Below, one piece after another: positions 1 to 9,419 of a stretch of DNA of 64,000 nt. The stretch spans positions 124,001-188,000 of the forward strand of contig NZ_JFJZ01000003.1 in NCBI RefSeq assembly GCF_002115825.1, read 5' to 3'. The stretch is from Thalassospira sp. MCCC 1A01428 (GTDB lineage Bacteria > Pseudomonadota > Alphaproteobacteria > Rhodospirillales > Thalassospiraceae). How positions within the stretch are numbered: position 1 is the first letter of the stretch; each line of letters begins with the position of its first letter. The translations under genes were made by a program, and so were the position numbers. The notes beneath the pieces were generated by a model. The model saw only the letters and a list, made by a program, of their open reading frames with translations, was not told the DNA's origin and ran no database searches.

Positions 1-1817
1 TCCCAGGTTTCAAAAAACGGTTTCCAGTCAAACCGGGCCAGCAAATCTGCCAGGTCAAAGTCGTCAAACACCGTCAAGCCCGGTTTCGCCGGGGCAACTG
101 GTGTATAATTTTCCCAGTCAAGCTGCGCCTTGTTCGCACGGGCATCGGTCAGGGCAAAGCGTTTTTTCTGTAATTGCTGGGCGGCATGGCGTTCGGCCAT
201 TGCCACATATTCATCGTGCAATTCCTTGACAAACACATCGCGGCGGGTTTCAGACACCAGATTGCTGGCAACCCCCACCGCGCGCGACGCATCAATAACG
301 TAAACCACCGCCTTGTTATAATTTGGCGCGATTTTAACCGCTGTATGCACCTTTGACGTGGTCGCCCCGCCAATCAGCAACGGAATATTCAACCCTTCGC
401 GCTGCATCTCGGCCGCAACATAGGTCATTTCTTCCAGCGACGGCGTAATCAGGCCGGAAAGGCCGATAATATCGACTTTTTCCGCCTTTGCCGTTTCAAT
501 GATTTTTTGCGTTGGCACCATCACGCCAAGGTCCAGCACCTCGAAATTGTTACATTGCAGAACAACGCCGACAATGTTTTTACCAATATCGTGAACATCA
601 CCCTTAACGGTAGCAAGCAGGATTTTACCGTTGGTTTCGCGCTTGCCCTGCTTTTCTTCCTCGATAAACGGGATCAGATAGGCAACGGCCTTTTTCATCA
701 CCCGGGCCGATTTCACCACCTGGGGCAAAAACATTTTACCGGCGCCAAACAGGTCGCCCACAATGTTCATACCATCCATCAGTGGCCCTTCAATTACATG
801 AAGGGGTTTGTCGGCCTGCAGCCGGGCTTCTTCGGTATCTTCTTCAACAAATTCGGTAATGCCGTTAATCAGGGCATGGGCCAGGCGCTCGTTAACCGGC
901 TTTTTGCGCCATTCCTGGTCAACTTTCTTTTCCGGGCCGCCGGTCCCCTTGTATTTATCGGCAATTTCCAGCAACCGGTCGGTCGCATCGGACCGGCGGT
1001 TCAAAATCACATCTTCGACACGTTCGCGCAGTTCCGCCGGGATTTCTTCGTAAACCACCAGCTGGCCGGCATTCACAATCCCCATATCCATGCCGGCTTT
1101 GACGGCGTGGTATAAAAACACCGAATGCATGGCTTCGCGGACCGGGTTATTCCCCCGGAACGAAAAGGACACGTTGGAAACACCGCCGGAAATTTTGGCG
1201 TAAGGCAGGCGTTCCTTGATCAGCTTGCAGGCTTCGATAAAATCGACCGCGTAATTGTCGTGCTCCTCGATCCCGGTGGCGACGGCAAAAATATTGGGAT
1301 CGAAAATAATGTCTTCCGGCGGGAAACCCACCTGGTCAACCAACACGCGATAGCTGCGTTCGCAAATTTCGATTTTGCGCTTTACCGTATCGGCCTGGCC
1401 TTTTTCATCAAACGCCATCACCACCACAGCGGCCCCGTAACGGCGCAACAGGTTGGCCTGACGAATAAACGGTTCGTCGCCTTCCTTAAGGCTGATCGAA
1501 TTGACGATACCCTTGCCTTGCAGGCATTTCAAACCGGCTTCAATCACGTTCCATTTGGAACTGTCCACCATGATCGGCACACGGGCAATGTCGGGTTCGG
1601 CTGCGACCAGATTGATGAAATTAACCATCGCCGTTTCGGCATCCAGCATCGCATCATCCATGTTGATGTCGATGATCTGGGCACCGTTTTCGACCTGCTC
1701 GCGGGCAACATCAAGGGCTGCTTCGTAGTTTTCCTCGACGATCAGCTTTTTGAATTTTATCGAACCTGCGACGTTGGTACGCTCGCCGATATTGATGAAT
1801 CTGGATATTTGGGTCAT
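1..1817 (-). CDS. metH: Methionine synthase, folate/B12-binding part (second protein of split MetH; 3' end outside window)
   Basis: Transfers a methyl group from 5-methyl-THF via cobalamin to homocysteine; this polypeptide carries the folate and B12 modules. Reading the minus strand from the ATG at 1817 gives [19 protein letters not shown], the start of the pterin-binding domain (first ~290 residues). A cap region follows, then the cobalamin-binding domain with GDVHDIGKN (the DxHxxG motif whose His replaces the lower B12 ligand), and the start of the reactivation domain at the window edge. A purine-rich GAGAGAG precedes the start, and the gene begins 26 bp after the stop of the homocysteine-binding half. 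In E. coli the two halves are one protein of about 1,230 residues. The C-terminus lies beyond position 1, so an intact activation domain cannot be confirmed. Confidence 0.95.
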   Translation of the reverse strand, partial: MTQISRFINIGERTNVAGSIKFKKLIVEENYEAALDVAREQVENGAQIIDINMDDAMLDAETAMVNFINLVAAEPDIARVPIMVDSSKWNVIEAGLKCLQGKGIVNSISLKEGDEPFIRQANLLRRYGAAVVVMAFDEKGQADTVKRKIEICERSYRVLVDQVGFPPEDIIFDPNIFAVATGIEEHDNYAVDFIEACKLIKERLPYAKISGGVSNVSFSFRGNNPVREAMHSVFLYHAVKAGMDMGIVNAGQLVVYEEIPAELRERVEDVILNRRSDATDRLLEIADKYKGTGGPEKKVDQEWRKKPVNERLAHALINGITEFVEEDTEEARLQADKPLHVIEGPLMDGMNIVGDLFGAGKMFLPQVVKSARVMKKAVAYLIPFIEEEKQGKRETNGKILLATVKGDVHDIGKNIVGVVLQCNNFEVLDLGVMVPTQKIIETAKAEKVDIIGLSGLITPSLEEMTYVAAEMQREGLNIPLLIGGATTSKVHTAVKIAPNYNKAVVYVIDASRAVGVASNLVSETRRDVFVKELHDEYVAMAERHAAQQLQKKRFALTDARANKAQLDWENYTPVAPAKPGLTVFDDFDLADLLARFDWKPFFETW

Positions 1818-1843
1818 CGTTTTTTCGATCTCTCTCGGCTTAC

Positions 1844-2908
1844 TTAGGCGGCATCAAACGGTTCAAGCCCGGACAAACGCATTTTCGGCGTCAATTTAGG
1901 GGCCTTACGCGGCGCACAGCCCTTAACGGCATCCGTAATCGCCCGGATATGAGGCGGCGTTGTTCCACAGCAGCCCCCCAGCAGGTTGATCAGGCCGCTT
2001 TCGGCCCATTCGCGCACCAGGGCCGCCATTTCGCTGTCGGTCTGGTCATATTCGCCAAATTCGTTGGGCAGGCCCGCATTGGGATAAACCGAAACACGGC
2101 ATTCGGCAACACGTGAAAGTTCAACCACATACGGGCGAAGCTGGGCTGCACCCAATGCGCAATTAAGACCAATGGAAAACGGCTTGGCATGGCGGACCGA
2201 ATTATAAAAGGCTTCGGTGGTTTGGCCCGAAAGGGTTCGGCCCGACGCATCGGTGATGGTCCCCGAAATCATGATCGGCACATCTTCACCACGTTCTTCC
2301 AGAACTTCGGATATGGCAAACAGGGCCGCCTTGGCATTTAACGTATCAAAAATGGTTTCCACCAGCAGCGTATCCGCCCCGCCGTCCAGCAAGCCATTGG
2401 CAGCTTCCTTATAGGCCGTGCAAAGCTGGTCAAAGGTCACACCGCGATAACCGGGGTTGTTGACATCTGGCGAAATCGATGCGGTACGGTTGGTCGGCCC
2501 GATAGCACCATTGACAAAACGCACATCACCGGGGTGGGCAGCTTCCCATTCATCACAGGCCTGGCGCGCCAGTTTGGCACTTTCGTAATTGATTTCATAT
2601 GCCAGGCTTTCCATGCCGTAATCGGCCTGGGCAATGGTGGTGGCACTAAAGGTATTGGTGCCATTCAAATCGGCCCCGGCCGCTATATATTGCAGATGGA
2701 TATCCTTGATGATGTCCGGGCGGGTCAGCGACAAAAGGTCGTTATTGCCTTTAATGTCCTGTTTCCAGTTGGCAAACCGTTCGCCACGATAATCTTCTTC
2801 TTCGAGTTTGTGTTTCTGGATCATGGTGCCCATTGCGCCATCCAGAATCAGGATCTGTTTTTCGGCGCGCTGTTTAAGCAGGGCAATACGTTGCTTGCGA
2901 TCAGTCAT
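1844..2908 (-). CDS. metH: Methionine synthase, homocysteine S-methyltransferase domain (first protein of split MetH)
   Basis: A 354-residue stand-alone homocysteine-binding (Zn) barrel. The N-terminal [11 protein letters not shown] is the classic start of the family. GLNCALGA (middle) and [13 protein letters not shown] (near the C-terminus) supply the three zinc-binding cysteines that activate homocysteine. The protein stops straight after the barrel ([10 protein letters not shown]), where full-length MetH would run on into the pterin domain; that domain is the next gene, 26 bp downstream. The start has an AGGATAAACATC leader. It probably belongs to one operon with metF upstream (64-bp gap). 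It could be called a homocysteine S-methyltransferase, but the adjacent pterin/B12 protein makes split MetH far more likely. Confidence 0.95.
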   Translation of the reverse strand: MTDRKQRIALLKQRAEKQILILDGAMGTMIQKHKLEEEDYRGERFANWKQDIKGNNDLLSLTRPDIIKDIHLQYIAAGADLNGTNTFSATTIAQADYGMESLAYEINYESAKLARQACDEWEAAHPGDVRFVNGAIGPTNRTASISPDVNNPGYRGVTFDQLCTAYKEAANGLLDGGADTLLVETIFDTLNAKAALFAISEVLEERGEDVPIMISGTITDASGRTLSGQTTEAFYNSVRHAKPFSIGLNCALGAAQLRPYVVELSRVAECRVSVYPNAGLPNEFGEYDQTDSEMAALVREWAESGLINLLGGCCGTTPPHIRAITDAVKGCAPRKAPKLTPKMRLSGLEPFDAA

Positions 2909-2972
2909 GATGTTTATCCTGTTCCTAAAGGCCTGGTTTCTCGCGGCGCGACAAGCACCTTATATCGGATCG

Positions 2973-3884
2973 TTAGGCAATGGCGGCAACCGGTGTTGCT
3001 CGGATACCCAACGCATGGCAAATGGCATAGGTCAGTTCGGCGCGGTTCAGGGTGTAAAAATGGAAATCGGTTACCCCTTCGGCCATCAGGCCCTGAACCT
3101 GGGAAATGGATTCGTGAAACGCCACCATACGGCGGGTGTCGGGGTCTTCATCCAGCCCGTCAAAGCTGTGATGCAGGCGCTGTGGCACATTTGCCCCGCA
3201 CATCCCGGCAAATTTCAGCAACGCGCCAAAATTGGTAACCGGCAAAATACCCGGCACGATGGGGGCGGTAATACCGGCCTTGTCGCATTTGTCGCGAAAG
3301 CGCAAAAACACGTCGTTGTCAAAAAAGAACTGGGTAATGGCCCGGTCGGCCCCGGCATCAAACTTGCGTTTCAGATAATCAATTTCAAAATCGGCATTCG
3401 GTGCATCGGGGTGGGTTTCGGGATAGGCCGATACCGAAATATCAAAATCCTCGATCTTTTTCAGCCCCGCAACCAGATCAACGGCATAGTCATACCCGCC
3501 CGGGGTTGGCACATAGGTATCACCGGCATCGGGCAAATCGCCGCGCAGGGCCACAATGGAACGAATACCTTCATTCCAATAGGTGTGCGCAATACGTTCA
3601 ATTTCATCGCGGGTATGACCAACACAGGTTAAATGGGCGGCGGCCGGAATGCCGGTTTCGCGTTGAATACGGGTGACACTGGCATGGGTGCGGTCCCGGG
3701 TGGAGCCACCAGCCCCATACGTTACCGACACAAAAGATGGTGCCAAAGGTGCCAGACGGTGGATCGAACGCCACATGGTTTCTTCCATTTTTTCCGTTTT
3801 AGGCGGAAAAAATTCAAAGGAAACCCGCAAATCACGCCCGACAGGGGCGGTTTTTTGTGTGTTCTGGTGTTGAACCGTCATCAT
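2973..3884 (-). CDS. metF: 5,10-methylenetetrahydrofolate reductase
   Basis: Reduces methylene-THF to 5-methyl-THF, the methyl donor for MetH next door. It is 303 residues, normal for bacterial MetF. FEFFPPKTEKMEETMW near the N-terminus is the family signature. SVTYGAGGSTRDRT and AHLTCVGHTRDE follow, then LRGDLPD, AITQFFFDNDVFLRF and VPGILPVTNF, all typical FAD-barrel segments. It sits between the ArsR-methyltransferase regulator and the two metH genes on the same strand, so the likely transcript is regulator-metF-metH1-metH2. No SAM or B12 riboswitch is evident in the gaps. Confidence 0.96.
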   Translation of the reverse strand: MMTVQHQNTQKTAPVGRDLRVSFEFFPPKTEKMEETMWRSIHRLAPLAPSFVSVTYGAGGSTRDRTHASVTRIQRETGIPAAAHLTCVGHTRDEIERIAHTYWNEGIRSIVALRGDLPDAGDTYVPTPGGYDYAVDLVAGLKKIEDFDISVSAYPETHPDAPNADFEIDYLKRKFDAGADRAITQFFFDNDVFLRFRDKCDKAGITAPIVPGILPVTNFGALLKFAGMCGANVPQRLHHSFDGLDEDPDTRRMVAFHESISQVQGLMAEGVTDFHFYTLNRAELTYAICHALGIRATPVAAIA

Positions 3885-4035
3885 CGTCTACCTTGTGTTC
3901 TGTCGCCCCTGGCGGGCACTACGCGTTCTTGTTACCGGGTTGGCACCGGTAAATTGGCGCCCATCCCGGAAAATTCCATTCAAGCCATCAGATCGAATAA
4001 TTTGACTGATGGCAGGTTTCGATTAAATTCGGACT

Positions 4036-5025
4036 TCATTCTGCGGCCTCGCCCGCTGCATTTTCGCGAGCCTTACCCGTCACAACAGCGGGCTTTTCCG
4101 CCCCGGCATGACCACACCACAACCGCACGGTCAGGGGTTTGCCAGGTAAATTCACTACGTTATCCATGTTAAGATGCGATTTTACAAACCAGTCCTTCAT
4201 CGCCGCATCATCAAAGCCCAAACGGCGATGGGCGTGCTGTTCGCGCAATTCTTCCTGATCATGGGTGGCAAAATCAACCACCAGCAATATCCCCTCCGGT
4301 GCCAGCAAACGCGCGGCTTCGGCGATGGCAGTTTCGGGTTTTTCGGCATAGTGCAAAACCTGATGCAATGTAATCACATCAAACGTCCCGTCCGGGTAAG
4401 GCAACTGATACATATCAGCCTGGCGCACCAGGCAATTTGCCAGCTCGGCCCGTTGCAGGCGCGCGCGCGCCACGGCCAGCATCTCGCGCGACATATCAAC
4501 ACCAACGCCTTCGGCAGCCGTCTTGCCCAGCAATTCCAGCACCCGCCCGGTGCCAGTGCCAATATCAAGAATGCGTTTCCCCGCAAGGTCGCCCAGTGCC
4601 GACAAAAGGGCGGTTTCAACTTCGGCCTCATCAATATGCAAGGACCGAATCGTATCCCAGTCGGCAGCGTTGGCACGGAAATATTCGGTCGCCACCTGTT
4701 CGCGCTGCTTTTTCACCTGATCAAGGCGGGTTCGATCCAATGACAGGGTTTCGTCATTTTCGGGCAACAGCCGCAGCACCGGCGTTACCAGTTCCGCCCC
4801 CGGACCACTGTGCGGGGTTCGATAAAACACCCATGTACCTTCGCGAAACCGCACCAAAAGCCCGGCTTCACATAATAACTTCAAATGGCGCGAAACCCGC
4901 GGCTGGCTTTGGCCTATGATCTGGGTAATTTCGCTAACGGTAAGTTCGCATTCGGCGCAAATGGCCAGCAGCCGCAATCGCGTGGCTTCTGCCGCTGCGC
5001 GCAATCCTGCCAATACCTGATCCAT
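4036..5025 (-). CDS. ArsR-family regulator fused to a SAM-dependent methyltransferase
   Basis: A 329-residue two-domain protein. Residues ~1-90 are an ArsR-type winged helix (VSEITQIIGQSQPRVSRHLK). Residues ~110-300 are a class I methyltransferase with the SAM motif DIGTGTG at 154-160 and an HQVLHYAE segment. The ATG at 5025 is chosen because AGGAGG lies 7 nt before it; an upstream in-frame ATG at 5046 lacks such a site. Alphaproteobacteria commonly place this fusion beside metF/metH, where the methyltransferase-like domain is thought to sense SAM or SAH (compare the SahR-type regulators). No metal-binding Cys pair typical of SmtB sensors is seen. Two dyads lie 28-60 bp upstream and suggest autoregulation. 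Confidence 0.85.
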   Translation of the reverse strand: MDQVLAGLRAAAEATRLRLLAICAECELTVSEITQIIGQSQPRVSRHLKLLCEAGLLVRFREGTWVFYRTPHSGPGAELVTPVLRLLPENDETLSLDRTRLDQVKKQREQVATEYFRANAADWDTIRSLHIDEAEVETALLSALGDLAGKRILDIGTGTGRVLELLGKTAAEGVGVDMSREMLAVARARLQRAELANCLVRQADMYQLPYPDGTFDVITLHQVLHYAEKPETAIAEAARLLAPEGILLVVDFATHDQEELREQHAHRRLGFDDAAMKDWFVKSHLNMDNVVNLPGKPLTVRLWCGHAGAEKPAVVTGKARENAAGEAAE

Positions 5026-5052
5026 AACGCCCTCCTGCTTCCTCATGCAGAT

Positions 5053-5085
5053 ATAAAGATATGTTTATGTCTTATCAAGAGATAA
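5053..5085. promoter_or_regulatory. Paired palindromes upstream of the ArsR-methyltransferase operon
   Basis: Two adjacent dyads. ATAAAGATATGTTTAT at 5053-5068 matches its reverse complement except for one base pair. TTATC-AAGA-GATAA at 5072-5085 has perfect 5-bp arms. They lie just ahead of the regulator start, where an ArsR-type repressor would bind. The ligand and occupancy are inferred. Confidence 0.55.
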
Positions 5086-5333
5086 ATCACCCCTAACCTA
5101 AAGAAGTGTGACTTAAATGCCATAGCCCGGAGGATAGTCTGCTACAGTTTTTTTTGATGTATGGTGTTTAAAGGCTCCATATGCTAACCACATGATATAC
5201 GGGGCATATGCGGTATCGCAGGATGCAGATTTACAGGGGCCGGGGTTGCAAGAGCAACAACCTCGCTTAAATCAGTATCCGGGGATACAGCCGGGGGCCT
5301 TCAAATTGGTATTGTAAACCGTTGGCGAAAAGA

Positions 5334-6125
5334 ATGAATCTGAAAAGCATACGGGCACTTTGTGTTGGGGCATCGCTGTCCGTTTTGACGGCGTGCGCGT
5401 CCACCCAACCGGCGCAAGACCAGACGGTATTTGATCCGATCGAGCCGGTTAACCGCGTCGTTCATAACCTTAATGGTGCTGTCGATTTCCTGATCCTGTA
5501 TCCGGCAGCAATGTGGTATGGCGATATTGCACCACAACCTGTTAAAAATTCCGTCCGAAGTTTCGCCAATAACCTTGGCGAACCGATTAATGCTGTTAAC
5601 GCATTGTTCCAGGGCGACCCGGACCAGGCAGTAGCCTCGTTGCAGCGTTTCATCGTGAACTCGACGATCGGGCTTCTGGGCTTTAACGACGTTGCCACCG
5701 AATTTGGCATTCCCTATCGCGACGAAGATTTCGGCCAGACACTGGCCCATTACGGTGTCGGGGCTGGCCCCTATATTGTATTGCCGCTGTTTGGTCCGTC
5801 CAACCTGCGCGATACCACAGGCCTTGTCACCGATTACCTGATGAACCCGTTCACCTATGGCGCAGATAACAGCGACAAGATTGCTGTTGGCTATTATGGT
5901 GGTATGGTTGGTGGCGCCATTGATTCGCGTTACCGTAACAACGAAAATATCGAACAGCTGAAGCAATCTTCGCTGGATTATTATGCGGCCCTGCGCAGCC
6001 TGTACCGTCAACACCGGAACAGCGTTATTCGCAATGGTGGCCCCGTCATGAATGACGATCAAAATAATGCCATGAATGCCTCGTTTGATTTCGATGACTC
6101 AGACGCCCCGGCAGGAGACAAATGA
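5334..6125 (+). CDS. mlaA: MlaA/VacJ outer-membrane lipoprotein
   Basis: Removes mislodged phospholipids from the outer leaflet of the outer membrane and hands them to periplasmic MlaC. The N-terminus is a lipoprotein signal with lipobox LTAC (the Cys becomes the lipidated residue). FDPIEPVNRVVHNLN, YPAAMWYGDIAPQPVKNSVRSFANNLGEP and GAGPYIVLPLFGPSNLRDTTG are hallmark VacJ segments. The length of about 263 residues is normal. The ATG at 5334 is preferred; a TTG four codons earlier (5322) is possible, and neither has a strong ribosome site. Its stop overlaps the start of mlaC (ATGA), so translation is probably coupled. The inner-membrane partners MlaDEF are not in the window. Confidence 0.93.
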   Translation: MNLKSIRALCVGASLSVLTACASTQPAQDQTVFDPIEPVNRVVHNLNGAVDFLILYPAAMWYGDIAPQPVKNSVRSFANNLGEPINAVNALFQGDPDQAVASLQRFIVNSTIGLLGFNDVATEFGIPYRDEDFGQTLAHYGVGAGPYIVLPLFGPSNLRDTTGLVTDYLMNPFTYGADNSDKIAVGYYGGMVGGAIDSRYRNNENIEQLKQSSLDYYAALRSLYRQHRNSVIRNGGPVMNDDQNNAMNASFDFDDSDAPAGDK

Positions 6126-6784
6126 AACACATACATGGACGAATTCTGGTCGCTGGCCTGATGATGGCTTCGGCAGCGGTTTGCATTCCTTTTGGGCAAA
6201 CCGCCCAGGCAACCGCTTCGCAGCCCGCAGGCACCCAGAACATTCTGGAAGTTGCAGCAACCCAGGACCCCAGCGATTTTATTCGCGGGCTGGGTGACGA
6301 AGCCATTTCAGAACTGGCAGGCGACAAGGTTGACGATAGCAGCCGTCAGGACCGCTTTATCAACCTGATGGACAAATATTTCAAAATGGACCAGGTGGCC
6401 CGTTTTGTCCTTGGCCGTTACTGGCGCAATCTTTCTGAACAGGAACTGGGCGAATTTGCCAGCCTGCTTCAGAAATATCTGGCCCTGAACTATGCCAGCA
6501 AGTTTAAGGATTTCGACGGCGAAAAATTTGTCGTTGGCGATTCCAGCCAGAACAAAAAAGACATTTTCGTCAATTCGCAGGTCGTGCGCCCCGACGGGCC
6601 GCCCGTCAAAATCGTTTGGCGCCTGCGCGAATTTGACGGCAATCTGCGCATCATAGATGTGTCGATTGAAGGCATTAGCATGGGCATCACCCAACGCGAC
6701 GAGTTCGCCTCGGTGATCCAGCAAAATGGCGGCAAGGTTCAGGCCCTGACCGACCTTTTAAAAGAAAAGACCGGCAGCAATTAA
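6122..6784 (+). CDS. mlaC: MlaC/Ttg2D periplasmic phospholipid shuttle
   Basis: A 220-residue secreted protein with a signal peptide (hydrophobic VAGLMMASAAVCIPF ending near AQA). The mature part has MlaC features: FIRGLGDEAISELA, RFINLMDKYFKMDQVARFVLGRYWRNL, an EFASLLQKYLALNYASKF segment, and a C-terminal KIVWRLREFDGNLRIIDVSIEGISMGITQRDEFASVIQ split here by its conserved IDVSIEG core. MlaC carries one phospholipid between outer-membrane MlaA and the inner-membrane MlaFEDB transporter. The 4-bp overlap with mlaA and a terminator about 60 bp downstream define a two-gene operon. Confidence 0.92.
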   Translation: MKHIHGRILVAGLMMASAAVCIPFGQTAQATASQPAGTQNILEVAATQDPSDFIRGLGDEAISELAGDKVDDSSRQDRFINLMDKYFKMDQVARFVLGRYWRNLSEQELGEFASLLQKYLALNYASKFKDFDGEKFVVGDSSQNKKDIFVNSQVVRPDGPPVKIVWRLREFDGNLRIIDVSIEGISMGITQRDEFASVIQQNGGKVQALTDLLKEKTGSN

Positions 6785-6843
6785 TCCTGTTGCAGGCTGC
6801 TTTCGGCCCGCGCGTGATAATTTTCTGTGGTTTCGATCAAAAG

Positions 6844-6875
6844 GCTCGCCCGCTTTCATGCTGGCGGGCCTTTTT
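6844..6875 (+). terminator. Rho-independent terminator after mlaAC
   Basis: GCCCGC (6848-6853) pairs with GCGGGC (6864-6869), followed by five Ts. It lies about 60 bp after the mlaC stop. Confidence 0.75.
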
Positions 6876-6978
6876 CACAGGCGACGGCTAAAACGTCGTC
6901 CGCGCACATTTGACAAGGCACTGGCCGGACGGCAAACTGTGTGGGCAGAAGGCTTAGGTTACTACGAATATTGCGGTT

Positions 6979-7425
6979 TTAGCTGGCGGTTAATATTCCC
7001 ATGGCACGGGCATATTTCGACGACAGACGTTGCGCTTCTACAGGGTTTACGGCGCGCAAGGCGTCAAGTTTTGCCATATTGTGGCGCATATCCGCGACTT
7101 TAACGATTCTGGCCAAATCATTTTTCTGCACACGCGGCAAATAATCATCGAAATAATCTTCACCCTTGCGCCGCGTCATTCCTTCAACCCCGCCGCGGAT
7201 AGTCGAACCAAACGTTTCTTCAATCTGCTCAAGCGTAACAGAAGTATCCTCAACAATATCATGAAGCCACGCAACGATTTCAGCTTCTGTTCCATGGCTG
7301 CTGGCGCGTTTTGCCACATCAGAAACATGGTCGATATAAGCGCGCCCCAGTTTGTCGACCTGCCCTTCATGGTGGCGTATCGCCCATTCCCGCGCCACTG
7401 CGACCAGATTATCGGCCGAAAGCAT
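6979..7425 (-). CDS. Small HD-domain phosphohydrolase (RelA/SpoT-hydrolase-like)
   Basis: 148 residues. H33, the HD pair in AWLHDIVEDT (H55-D56) and D112 in KVADMRHN match the metal-binding H...HD...D pattern of HD hydrolases. The ED just after HD and the ADMRHN motif are typical of the (p)ppGpp hydrolase branch (SpoT N-terminus, Mesh1-type small alarmone hydrolases). No synthetase domain is attached. The start at 7425 is fixed by AGGAGG 6 nt upstream; a longer frame to 7500 lacks a site. It may hydrolyse (p)ppGpp or another nucleotide; the substrate is inferred from motifs only. It stands alone between the mla operon and ettA. Confidence 0.82.
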   Translation of the reverse strand: MLSADNLVAVAREWAIRHHEGQVDKLGRAYIDHVSDVAKRASSHGTEAEIVAWLHDIVEDTSVTLEQIEETFGSTIRGGVEGMTRRKGEDYFDDYLPRVQKNDLARIVKVADMRHNMAKLDALRAVNPVEAQRLSSKYARAMGILTAS

Positions 7426-7676
7426 ATTTAGCCTCCTTTCCACAAAAAGATATTTCCGTGCGGCCCTTGATACCAAAGCACGTTGATCAAAACCGATCAA
7501 CGTGGCCCTCGTTCGGCACGCGGTACCGGTATGCCCGATATCTCAACAAGTTATTGGCTTAGAATACCCCGTAAATACAGGCACCCTTATCACCATTCAT
7601 CTTGCATAACCTTCGGTTAGGGCAAATTGATGGTCAATCCCCCCTCCCCAAAAGCCGTCCGGCACATTCCCCAAAC

Positions 7677-7707
7677 AAAAAGGCCACCCGGTGATTTCCG
7701 GGTGGCC
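7677..7707 (-). terminator. Rho-independent terminator after ettA
   Basis: Perfect 10-bp stem GGCCACCCGG / CCGGGTGGCC (7682-7691/7698-7707) with a 6-nt loop; on the minus strand it is followed by TTTTT. It lies about 30 bp beyond the ettA stop. Confidence 0.88.
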
Positions 7708-7736
7708 TTTAAAGCGTAATACCGTTTGAAACGGAA

Positions 7737-9419
7737 TTAACCTCGCGTCAGCGGCTTGTATTTAATGCGGTGCGGGCGGGTGGCCTCTTCACCATAACGG
7801 CGTTTGTAATCGGCTTCGTATTCCTGATAGTTGCCTTCGAACCATTCGACATGCGAATTGCCTTCGTAAGCCAGGATGTGGGTTGCAATACGGTCAAGGA
7901 AGAACCGGTCATGCGAGATAACCACAGCGCAACCGGCAAATTCCAGCAAGGCTTCTTCAAGCGCACGCAAGGTATCAACGTCAAGATCGTTGGTCGGTTC
8001 GTCAAGCAGCAGGACATTCGCGCCAGTCTTGAGCATCTTGGCAAGGTGAACACGGTTACGTTCACCCCCTGAAAGCTGACCGACTTTTTTCTGCTGGTCG
8101 GCCCCTTTAAAGGCAAACTGCGAGACATACGCCCGCGAGTTCATCGGGCGTTTGCCCAGCAAAATTTCGTCAAGCCCGTCGGAAACTTCCTGCCAAACGG
8201 TTTTGTCGGGGTCCAGCGCATCACGCGACTGGTCAACATAACCAAGTTTAACGGTTTCACCGATTTTCAACGTTCCGGCATCCGGGGTTTCTGCCCCGGT
8301 GATCATTTTAAACAGGGTGGTTTTACCCGCCCCGTTCGGGCCAATCACCCCAACGATACCACCCGGCGGCAGGCGGAAATCAAGGCCTTCAAACAACAGT
8401 TTGTCTTCAAACGCCTTGCTTACGCCCTCGGCTGTAATAACTTCATTGCCCAGACGTTCAGAAATCGGAATGGCGATTTTGGCCGAATCCGGTGCCGCAT
8501 TGGCCGCCTGTGCAACCAGTTCGTCATAAGCACGGACACGGGCCTTGGATTTCGCCTGACGCCCTTTGGGGTTCTGACGGATCCAGTCCAGTTCCTCGGC
8601 CAGCTGTTTCTGGCGGTTCCCTTCCTGGCGGCTTTCCTGCGCCATGCGCTTCTGTTTTTGTTCCAGCCACGAAGAATAGTTGCCTTCGTAAGGAATGCCC
8701 TGCCCGCGATCAAGCTCAAGGATCCAGCCCGTGACGTTATCAAGGAAGTAACGATCGTGGGTGACCAGCACAACAGTGCCTTCGTAATCTTCAAGGTGAC
8801 GTTCCAGCCACGCAACAGATTCGGCGTCCAGATGGTTGGTCGGTTCGTCAAGCAGCAGCATGTCAGGCTTGGAAAGCAACAAGCGACACAGCGCAACACG
8901 GCGACGTTCCCCCCCCGAAAGCAGGCTGACATCGGAATCCTTGGGCGGGCAGCGCAGCGCATCCATGGCAATTTCCAGGGTCCGTTCCAGATCCCAGCCA
9001 TTGGCGGCATCGATACGTTCCTGAAGTTCACCCTGCTCGGCCAGCAGGTTGTTCATTTCGTCATCGTCCATCGGCTCGGCGAACCTGGCGCTGATTTCAT
9101 TGAACCGCGCCAGATCGTCAACAATCTGGCCGCAACCTTCCATCACATTGCCCAGCACATCCTTGTCCGGGTTCAGATGGGGTTCCTGTTCCAGGTAGCC
9201 AACGCGCACGCCATCGGCAGCCCAGGCTTCACCGCCATATTCTTTTTCAATGCCGCCCATGATCTTGAGCAGGGTGGATTTACCGGCACCGTTGTTACCC
9301 AAAACGCCAATTTTGACGCCTGGCAGGAAGGACAGCGTGATGCCCTTGAACAATTCACGCCCGGCAGGAAGGACTTTGGTCAGGTCCTTCATGACGAAGA
9401 TATACTGATAGGATGCCAT
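7737..9419 (-). CDS. ettA: Energy-dependent translational throttle protein EttA (ABC-F ATPase)
   Basis: 560 residues, as in E. coli EttA (555). Two ABC ATPase domains without membrane segments: Walker A GNNGAGKST and GPNGAGKTT, signature LSGGERRR and LSGGERNR, Walker B LLLDEPTNHLD and LLLDEPTNDLD. Between them lie a basic linker and the tRNA-interacting arm. The N-terminus MASYQYIFVMKDLTKV is characteristic of EttA. The ATG at 9419 is chosen over in-frame upstream codons because the conserved family N-terminus begins there. It binds the ribosomal E site and gates the first elongation step according to ATP/ADP ratio. It appears monocistronic, with its own terminator. Confidence 0.95.
   Translation of the reverse strand: MASYQYIFVMKDLTKVLPAGRELFKGITLSFLPGVKIGVLGNNGAGKSTLLKIMGGIEKEYGGEAWAADGVRVGYLEQEPHLNPDKDVLGNVMEGCGQIVDDLARFNEISARFAEPMDDDEMNNLLAEQGELQERIDAANGWDLERTLEIAMDALRCPPKDSDVSLLSGGERRRVALCRLLLSKPDMLLLDEPTNHLDAESVAWLERHLEDYEGTVVLVTHDRYFLDNVTGWILELDRGQGIPYEGNYSSWLEQKQKRMAQESRQEGNRQKQLAEELDWIRQNPKGRQAKSKARVRAYDELVAQAANAAPDSAKIAIPISERLGNEVITAEGVSKAFEDKLLFEGLDFRLPPGGIVGVIGPNGAGKTTLFKMITGAETPDAGTLKIGETVKLGYVDQSRDALDPDKTVWQEVSDGLDEILLGKRPMNSRAYVSQFAFKGADQQKKVGQLSGGERNRVHLAKMLKTGANVLLLDEPTNDLDVDTLRALEEALLEFAGCAVVISHDRFFLDRIATHILAYEGNSHVEWFEGNYQEYEADYKRRYGEEATRPHRIKYKPLTRG

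Noticed and set aside
507-1847. Two long plus-strand ORFs at the left edge
   Set aside because: They are antisense shadows of the metH pterin/B12 part, which reads continuously on the minus strand.
3885-4035. SAM riboswitch upstream of metF
   Set aside because: No SAM-I/II/SAH-type conserved core could be recognised in the 150-bp gap.
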